Source: Asticcacaulis sp. AND118 (lineage in GTDB: Bacteria; Pseudomonadota; Alphaproteobacteria; Caulobacterales; Caulobacteraceae). Taken from it: a DNA stretch of 64,000 bases. Location: positions 783,001 through 847,000 of the forward strand of contig NZ_CP084911.1 in the NCBI RefSeq assembly GCF_020535245.1. Direction: 5' to 3'. The translations under genes were made by a program, and so were the position numbers. The notes beneath the pieces were generated by a model. That model was not told where the DNA came from. It did no database searches and worked only from the letters and a program-made list of their open reading frames with translations. Shown piece by piece: positions 58,444 to 64,000 of the stretch (the first letter of the stretch is position 1; every line of letters starts with the position of its first letter).

Positions 58444-59964
58444 ATGTCCAGTATCAGGCTTGTTCTTGCAGATCAGTTATCGGCGCGGCTGGCCATCCGG
58501 AGTCGGGCCGACAAGGACGCCGATGTCTTCCTGATGGCCGAAGTGTCCGAAGAAGCGACCTATGCCCGGCATCATGTCAAAAAAATCGCCTTTCTGTTCG
58601 CCGCCATGCGTCACTATGCCGAGGCGCTGAAAGCGGCGGGATATCGCGTGCGATATGTACGTTTTGATGATCCTGACAACAGCCACAGCCTGCCAGGCGA
58701 GATCGAACGGGCGCGCCGCGACCTGGGCATTCGGGAGGTGCAGATCACAGAACCGGGCGAATGGCGGCTGAAGCAGGTCTTCGACGCCATGGACGACGTC
58801 ACCCTGCTGGAAGACGATCGGTTTCTCTGTTCGACCCGATGGTTCTCGCGCTGGGCGGAGGGACGTAAGCAACTGCGCATGGAATATTTTTACCGCGAAA
58901 TGCGCCGCGCCCACGGCATACTGATGGACGGGCGCCAACCGTGCGGTGGCGAATGGAACTATGACGCCGAAAACCGCTCCCCTCCGCGTGAGGGTCTCGC
59001 TATACCCCGCCGCCTCAGTTTCCGCAAAGACGCTATAACGCGCGAAGTCCTCGATATGGTCGCCAAAGCCTTTCCGGACAATCCCGGTCAATTGGAGCCG
59101 TTCCATTTTGCCGTCACCCGGTCTCAGGCCCTGAAGGAACTCGATCACTTCGTCGCCCACATCCTGCCGCAGTTCGGGACCTGGCAGGACGCCATGCTGG
59201 GCGCCGAACCCTACATGTATCACTCGCTGCTGTCGGCCTACCTCAATGCCGGACTGCTCTACCCGCTGGAGATCTGTCAGGCCGCCGAGCGCGCCTATCG
59301 GGACGGGACGGCACCGCTCAACGCCGTCGAAGGCTTTATCCGTCAGATTCTGGGGTGGCGCGAATATGTCCGCGGCCTCTACTGGCGATATATGCCGGAT
59401 TATGCGGCGATGAACGCCCTTGAGGCGCACGAGGATCTGCCGTGGTTTTACTGGTCAGGCGAGACGCAGATGAACTGTGTGCGTACGGCGGTGATCCATA
59501 CGCTCGAACATGCCTATTCCCACCATATCCAGCGGCTTATGATTACCGGCAACTTCGCCCTGCTCGCGGGCATAGATCCTCGGCAGGTACATGACTGGTA
59601 TCTGGGCGTTTATGCCGATGCTTATGAATGGGTGGAACTGCCCAATACGTTCGGCATGGCGCTGCACGCCGACGGTGGACTGATGGCCTCAAAACCCTAT
59701 GCCGCCTCCGGTGCCTATATCAATCGCATGAGTGATTTCTGTAAGGACTGCCACTACAGATTTGACGTTCCGGTCGGCGAAAACGCCTGTCCCTTCAATG
59801 CGCTGTACTGGGATTTTATGGCGCGTCACGAAGCGCGTTTCCGCAAAAATCCACGCCTGTCCTACGTCTATGCCAACTGGGCGCGCATGGACGATGAGCG
59901 GCAGGCGGCCTTCAGGACACAGGCTCAGGCGCATCTTCAGGCCATGCGCGACGGGCGTCTGTGA
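58444..59964 (+). CDS. FeS-type (6-4) photolyase/cryptochrome-related protein
   Basis: 506 aa. The N-terminal alpha/beta domain ([12 protein letters not shown]) and the C-terminal FAD domain match the FeS-BCP group (PhrB/CryB). The four cluster cysteines are present: one in MNCVRTAV, two in FCKDCHYR and one in NACPFNALY. The active-site region [22 protein letters not shown] is intact. It repairs (6-4) photoproducts in relatives, or serves as a blue-light sensor. The next gene, DUF2256, overlaps its stop (TGATG). Confidence 0.92.
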   Translation: MSSIRLVLADQLSARLAIRSRADKDADVFLMAEVSEEATYARHHVKKIAFLFAAMRHYAEALKAAGYRVRYVRFDDPDNSHSLPGEIERARRDLGIREVQITEPGEWRLKQVFDAMDDVTLLEDDRFLCSTRWFSRWAEGRKQLRMEYFYREMRRAHGILMDGRQPCGGEWNYDAENRSPPREGLAIPRRLSFRKDAITREVLDMVAKAFPDNPGQLEPFHFAVTRSQALKELDHFVAHILPQFGTWQDAMLGAEPYMYHSLLSAYLNAGLLYPLEICQAAERAYRDGTAPLNAVEGFIRQILGWREYVRGLYWRYMPDYAAMNALEAHEDLPWFYWSGETQMNCVRTAVIHTLEHAYSHHIQRLMITGNFALLAGIDPRQVHDWYLGVYADAYEWVELPNTFGMALHADGGLMASKPYAASGAYINRMSDFCKDCHYRFDVPVGENACPFNALYWDFMARHEARFRKNPRLSYVYANWARMDDERQAAFRTQAQAHLQAMRDGRL

Positions 59965-60116
59965 TGCCGCGCGGTGTGAAAAAATCCGACCTGCCGCAAA
60001 AGACCTGTCAGACCTGCGGCCTGCCCTTCACCTGGCGCAAAAAGTGGGCGAAGATGTGGGAAGAGGTGCGCTATTGCTCGGACAGATGCCGCCGGACTAA
60101 GAAACTTGCCCGATAG
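59964..60116 (+). CDS. DUF2256 zinc-ribbon-like small protein
   Basis: 50 aa. Four cysteines in two pairs (CQTCG and CSDRC), a conserved [15 protein letters not shown] core and a basic C-terminus match DUF2256. The ATG overlaps the photolyase stop. DUF2256 genes are regularly coupled to this photolyase type; the role is unknown. Confidence 0.88.
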   Translation: MPRGVKKSDLPQKTCQTCGLPFTWRKKWAKMWEEVRYCSDRCRRTKKLAR

Positions 60117-60142
60117 ACGGCTCGACAGACGGAAAACCATTC

Positions 60143-61318
60143 ATGACCTTGCCGCCGCTCAATCCGGTCTATGCCGGGCTTGGCACGACCATCTTCACCA
60201 CCATGTCGGCGCTGGCCATGGAGACCGGGGCCATCAACCTGGGGCAGGGCTTTCCGGAAACGGACGGCTTCCCGGAGGTGCGCGAAGCCGCCGCCCGCGC
60301 GCTGATGCAGGCCTCTAACCAGTACGCGCCGATGAAGGGGCAGGGGGCGCTGCTGGAGGCCGTCGCGGACTTCTATGGCCGTACGCAGAGCCTTACGCTC
60401 GATCCCGCCAAAAATGTCCTGATCACTTCCGGCGCGACCGAAGCGCTGGCGGCGGCGGTGTTCTCGCTGATCGCTCCGGGCGACGAAGTCATCGTCTTCG
60501 AGCCGCATTACGACGCCTATGCGCCGCTGATCGCGCGCGCAGGGGGCGTGGTGGTACGCGTGCGTCTTAATCCACCGGACTGGCGTTTCAGCGAGGCGCA
60601 ACTGGCCGAGGCCTTTTCGCCGCGCACCCGCATGGTCATGGTGACGACGCCGAACAACCCCACCACGCGGCTCATTCCGCCGGAAGACTGGGCGCTTCTG
60701 GCGCGCTTCTGCGTGGCGCATCAGGCCTGTGTGGTGTCGGACGAGGTGTGGGAGCAGGTGGTGTTCGACGGCGCGCGGCATCACGGCGTGCTCAATGCGC
60801 CTGAGCTTGCCGAACTGGGCGTCAAGATCGGCTCGGCGGGCAAGCTGTTTGCGCTCACCGGCTGGAAGGTCGGCTTTGTCTGCGCGTCGGAGCGCCTCGT
60901 CACCCAGATGGCCAAGGCGCACCAGTTCCTCACCTTCGCCACGCCACCCATGCTGCAAACGGCGGTCGCTTTCGGACTGCGCCTGCCCGACAGCCGTTTC
61001 GCCGAAGAGGCGGCCGCGCTTCAACGCTCGCGCGATCTGCTGCGCGCAGGGCTTGAGACCGAAGGATTCCAGACCCTGCCGTCGGAAGGCACCTACTTCC
61101 TCAATATCGATCTCCCGAGGTCGGGCATCGCGCTGGATGGTCAGTCTTTTGCCCTGCGCGCCGTGCAGGAAGCCGGGGTCGCCACCATTCCTCTGGAGGC
61201 CTTCTGCGCGCCCGGCGGCGAGCCTCTGCCCGTGATAAGATTATGCTTCGCCAAAAGCGACGCGACGCTCAACCGGGGCATCGACCGTCTGCGCACCGCG
61301 CGGCGGCTGTTGACCTAG
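60143..61318 (+). CDS. PLP-dependent class I/II aminotransferase
   Basis: 391 aa, fold type I. The PLP Lys lies in SAGKLFALTGWKVGF, the substrate-carboxylate Arg in VIRLCFAK, and the NP motif in TTPNNPTTRL. It is closest in motif to the kynurenine/methionine aminotransferase group (start NLGQGFPETDGF). It lies just after DUF2256 with a 26-bp gap and may share its transcript. Confidence 0.88.
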   Translation: MTLPPLNPVYAGLGTTIFTTMSALAMETGAINLGQGFPETDGFPEVREAAARALMQASNQYAPMKGQGALLEAVADFYGRTQSLTLDPAKNVLITSGATEALAAAVFSLIAPGDEVIVFEPHYDAYAPLIARAGGVVVRVRLNPPDWRFSEAQLAEAFSPRTRMVMVTTPNNPTTRLIPPEDWALLARFCVAHQACVVSDEVWEQVVFDGARHHGVLNAPELAELGVKIGSAGKLFALTGWKVGFVCASERLVTQMAKAHQFLTFATPPMLQTAVAFGLRLPDSRFAEEAAALQRSRDLLRAGLETEGFQTLPSEGTYFLNIDLPRSGIALDGQSFALRAVQEAGVATIPLEAFCAPGGEPLPVIRLCFAKSDATLNRGIDRLRTARRLLT

Positions 61319-61544
61319 ACGGCTTACGGAAAATTTGCAGTGCAGCAAAATGGCCACAGTTTCATTTGTGACGAAGCTGTTGATATTGTTCCGATTCATT
61401 TACTGACAAGGCGTTTCTAAAATCGCGTTCATGTTGTGCAGCCTTATTGCAGGGCACAAAAAACTGTGTGACGCTTTTATGATCCAGACAGGATGAGCGA
61501 CCGGCCCTCCCGCACCTCCGGCGCTCTGCACAAGGGGATCATAT

Positions 61545-63923
61545 ATGTCGAACACATCCAGGTCGAACACGGGGCGCCGTTTCGGATCGAAGGGCTTTTA
61601 TCGTTTTGCGGGCGTTTCCGCCCTGGCGCTGTTGAGCGCCGGAGCGGCCTTTGCCGAGGATGTGCCGGCCCCCGATCCTGATACCGCGGCCGAGGTGACC
61701 GACGTCGTGGTGACGGCGACCCGCCGCGCCACCAATGTGCAGAAAATCCCTTACAATATCTCCGCCGTCGGCGCCGCCGAAGCCGAGCGCGTCGGCATAG
61801 TCGAAATCGCCGATCTGGCGCGCATCACGCCGGGCCTGAGCTTCCGCGATGTCGGCGCGCGCGATAACGGATCGGTCATCCTGCGCGGTCTTTCGGTCGA
61901 TCCGCTGCGCGTCTCCACCGGCGGCGATAACGGTTCGGTGGCGCAGTATATCAACGAAACCCCGGTCACCAATCAGCCGCGCGTCTTCGATATAGACCAT
62001 ATCGAAGTGCTGCGCGGCCCGCAGGGCACGCTTTATGGTTCCGGGTCGCTGGGCGGCGCTATCCGCTACATCGTCAACGACCCGAAAATGTATTACGACG
62101 CCTCGCTGGGCGCCGAGGTCTACAAGATCGGCGAAGCCGAAGAGGGCTCGTACAAGCTGACCGGCATGATCAACCTGCCGCTGGTCGACAACAAGCTGGC
62201 CCTGCGCGTGGCCTTGCAGCACCTCGATGACTCGGGTTTCACCGACTATCCGATGGTTATCAGCGGGCCGAAGACCGACCTCGACTTTGAAAAGCGCACG
62301 ACGGGGCGCGCCTCGCTCTTGTGGCAGCCGACCGAAGCCTTCTCGGCCACGGCCAGCGTCTATTACGACAATGCCAAGGCCGGCGGCCGCACCGGCTCCA
62401 ATTCCGGCTTCACCATCAAGCCCGCCTATGACGGCGTATCGGACAATTCCGACCCGACGCAATGGTCCTATCCGGCCTCCAACTACCGTCCGTATACCCT
62501 GGGCAAGTACGAGATCGGTCAGCGCTTCGAGGAGCCGGAATCGAACCACTACCTGCTGTCGGCGCTGGAGTTGAAATACGATTTCGGCTTCGCAGAACTG
62601 ACATCCTCGACCTCCTACACGAAGGAAAACCTGCTGGGGCACCGCGATCAGACCGATCTGCTGCTGGGTCTCGGCTTCGGTTACGAAAACTATCCCGACT
62701 TCCGTGCCTTCACCACGGAGGAGGAAGACTTCGAAGCCACGGTGCAGGAACTGCGCCTTGTGTCGAAAAGCGGCGGGGCGTTCGACTACGTCGCCGGCCT
62801 CTACTACACCAAGGAAAAGGGCTATGGCACGTCGAAGGAATTCACGCCGGGGCTGGCGCAGTTCTGGGGCCTGGGCCGCACCGACGATCTGGAGTATTTC
62901 TCGACCGATGACTCCGAATATACCGAAGTCGCGGCCTTCGGCGAACTGACCTGGCACGTCAGCGACCTGTGGCAAATTACCGGCGGCCTGCGCACTTTCG
63001 AACTGAAGGACGACGTGATCTCGTGCACCGCCCTGCCGTTGTATGACGATCCCTTCTCGGACGACATCACCTTCTCCTGCGCCGACGGGTCGTCCAAGGT
63101 CAGCAAGACCATCTACAAGGCCAATACCTCGTATCAGTTGACGCCCGACATGATGCTTTACGGCACCTTCTCACAGGGCTTCCGCCGCGGCGGCGTCAAC
63201 ACCCTGCCCGACGGGGCGCAGTTCGGTGGCATCACCGAAGCCCAGCGCAAATATATCCCCGATACGGTCGATAATTTCGAGCTGGGTGTCCGGTCGCAGT
63301 GGTTCGACCGCACCTTGACGCTGAACGCCGCCCTGTTCCATATCGACTGGCAGGACGTGCAACTGGCCTCACTGGCACCGGGCAACCTGCCCATCATCGC
63401 CAATGCCGGCAAGGCGACCTCCGATGGCGTGGAAATCGAATCCGAATGGAAGGCGACCGACGCCCTGTCCTTCAGCTTCGGCTACGCCTACACCAAGGCC
63501 GAAATCGCCGAAGACTATTTCAACCGCAATGAGGACGGCGACATCCTCAACACCTTCCTGAAAGGCACGGCGCTGCCCGGCACGCCGGAGCATCAGGTCA
63601 GTCTGGCGGTGGATTATGACTTCCCGGCCCTGCCGGTCGGCGATCTCAGCGTCCATGCCGATGTCAGCCATTCGTCGAAGGTCACGACTTCGGCGGAACT
63701 GGATAGCCTCGATTACCGCACGCTGGACGGCTTTACCGAGGTCAATGCCTCGGCCATGCTGCTCCCGTCCGACGGCGTCAAGGTCCGGCTTTACGTCACC
63801 AACCTGACCAACGAATACGCCTTCGTCGCGTCGCAGGGACCGGCAACCTATGGTCTGCAGGGGCAGTTCCTGATCCCCGTTCGTCCACGCACCATCGGCC
63901 TGTCTATCTCCAAGAACTTCTGA
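61545..63923 (+). CDS. TonB-dependent receptor
   Basis: 792 aa. A longer N-terminus (FGSKGFYRFAGVSALALLSAGAA) carries the signal peptide, ending near AFAED. A TonB box (VTDVVVTATRR), plug (IADLARITPGLSF, VLRGPQGTLYGSGSLGGAIR) and barrel ending IGLSISKNF follow. A TPR-like gene begins at the next base, an arrangement common for receptors in this family that work with sulfotransferase/TPR proteins. The substrate is unknown. Confidence 0.9.
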   Translation: MSNTSRSNTGRRFGSKGFYRFAGVSALALLSAGAAFAEDVPAPDPDTAAEVTDVVVTATRRATNVQKIPYNISAVGAAEAERVGIVEIADLARITPGLSFRDVGARDNGSVILRGLSVDPLRVSTGGDNGSVAQYINETPVTNQPRVFDIDHIEVLRGPQGTLYGSGSLGGAIRYIVNDPKMYYDASLGAEVYKIGEAEEGSYKLTGMINLPLVDNKLALRVALQHLDDSGFTDYPMVISGPKTDLDFEKRTTGRASLLWQPTEAFSATASVYYDNAKAGGRTGSNSGFTIKPAYDGVSDNSDPTQWSYPASNYRPYTLGKYEIGQRFEEPESNHYLLSALELKYDFGFAELTSSTSYTKENLLGHRDQTDLLLGLGFGYENYPDFRAFTTEEEDFEATVQELRLVSKSGGAFDYVAGLYYTKEKGYGTSKEFTPGLAQFWGLGRTDDLEYFSTDDSEYTEVAAFGELTWHVSDLWQITGGLRTFELKDDVISCTALPLYDDPFSDDITFSCADGSSKVSKTIYKANTSYQLTPDMMLYGTFSQGFRRGGVNTLPDGAQFGGITEAQRKYIPDTVDNFELGVRSQWFDRTLTLNAALFHIDWQDVQLASLAPGNLPIIANAGKATSDGVEIESEWKATDALSFSFGYAYTKAEIAEDYFNRNEDGDILNTFLKGTALPGTPEHQVSLAVDYDFPALPVGDLSVHADVSHSSKVTTSAELDSLDYRTLDGFTEVNASAMLLPSDGVKVRLYVTNLTNEYAFVASQGPATYGLQGQFLIPVRPRTIGLSISKNF

Positions 63924-64000
63924 GTGTTACGCGCAGATCCTGATGTGCTGCTCGCCGAGGCCCTGCGGCTTCGGCGGGCGGGGCGTCTCACGGATGCCAT
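63924..64000 (+). CDS. Start of a TPR-type protein, cut by the window end
   Basis: A GTG directly after the receptor's TGA opens a frame reading LRADPDVLLAEALRLRRAGR, the helix pattern of a first TPR. In Caulobacteraceae and sphingomonads such genes after a TonB-dependent receptor often encode TPR-sulfotransferase proteins. Only 25 codons are visible. Confidence 0.5.
   Translation, partial: MLRADPDVLLAEALRLRRAGRLTDA

Overview
The window looks like chromosomal DNA of a GC-rich alphaproteobacterium of the Caulobacteraceae, most like Asticcacaulis. The reasons are several large TonB-dependent receptors, a NodT-type RND outer-membrane lipoprotein, a bacteriophytochrome kinase, an FeS-type photolyase with its DUF2256 partner, and intergenic hairpin repeats of the kind common in this group. 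The organism is an inference; no rRNA or tRNA gene is present to anchor it.

Layout. 0.2-3.1 kb: a Tat-exported GH2-type glycosidase. 3.2-9.2 kb: an RND efflux operon (adaptor, pump, outer-membrane channel). 9.4-20.6 kb: an 11.2-kb integrated element bounded by a 21-bp direct repeat. 20.6-33.7 kb: TetR regulator, PAS chemoreceptor, radical SAM protein, a GFOR-like oxidoreductase facing an SMP-30 lactonase, a TetR/MFS pair, an autotransporter and an FMN glutamate-synthase-like protein. 33.7-37.4 kb: two MntA/HepT modules flanking typA. 37.5-41.8 kb: LysR regulator and a TonB-dependent receptor. 41.9-46.6 kb: divergent phytochrome kinase and GAF kinase. 46.7-57.6 kb: iron block (TonB, DUF4198 protein, IS5-type insertion, siderophore receptor, PiuC, FMN hydroxy-acid oxidase, PepSY protein, DUF2271 protein, ApbE, flavoreductase). 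57.7-64 kb: a candidate Fur-controlled sRNA, small secreted protein, photolyase, DUF2256, aminotransferase, TonB-dependent receptor, and the start of a TPR-like gene.

The most striking region is the integrated element. All its genes lie on the minus strand, and ten copies of one 18-bp palindrome (TAAGTnAGnnCTnACTTA) sit before nearly every transcription unit, including the element's own HTH gene. It encodes an integrase, PhoH, an HTH-metallophosphoesterase, a shortened CobT-like VWA protein, a helicase/primase chimera and a tail-spike-like protein. It has no recognisable capsid, portal or terminase. It therefore resembles a phage satellite or a heavily reduced prophage with a one-repressor regulon. 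It integrated between an RND operon and a divergent tetR. The att core contains a dyad (TGACA-N6-TGTCA), so integration leaves one copy beside each separated gene.

Other points: both HepT toxin genes carry a one-base frameshift while both antitoxins are intact; a 38-bp regulatory module is duplicated on either side of the LysR gene, and one copy precedes a candidate sRNA; a GFOR-like/lactonase pair shares a LacI-type operator; the autotransporter Shine-Dalgarno lies inside a stem; and an IS5-type element sits at the exact end of a small MITE-like repeat.
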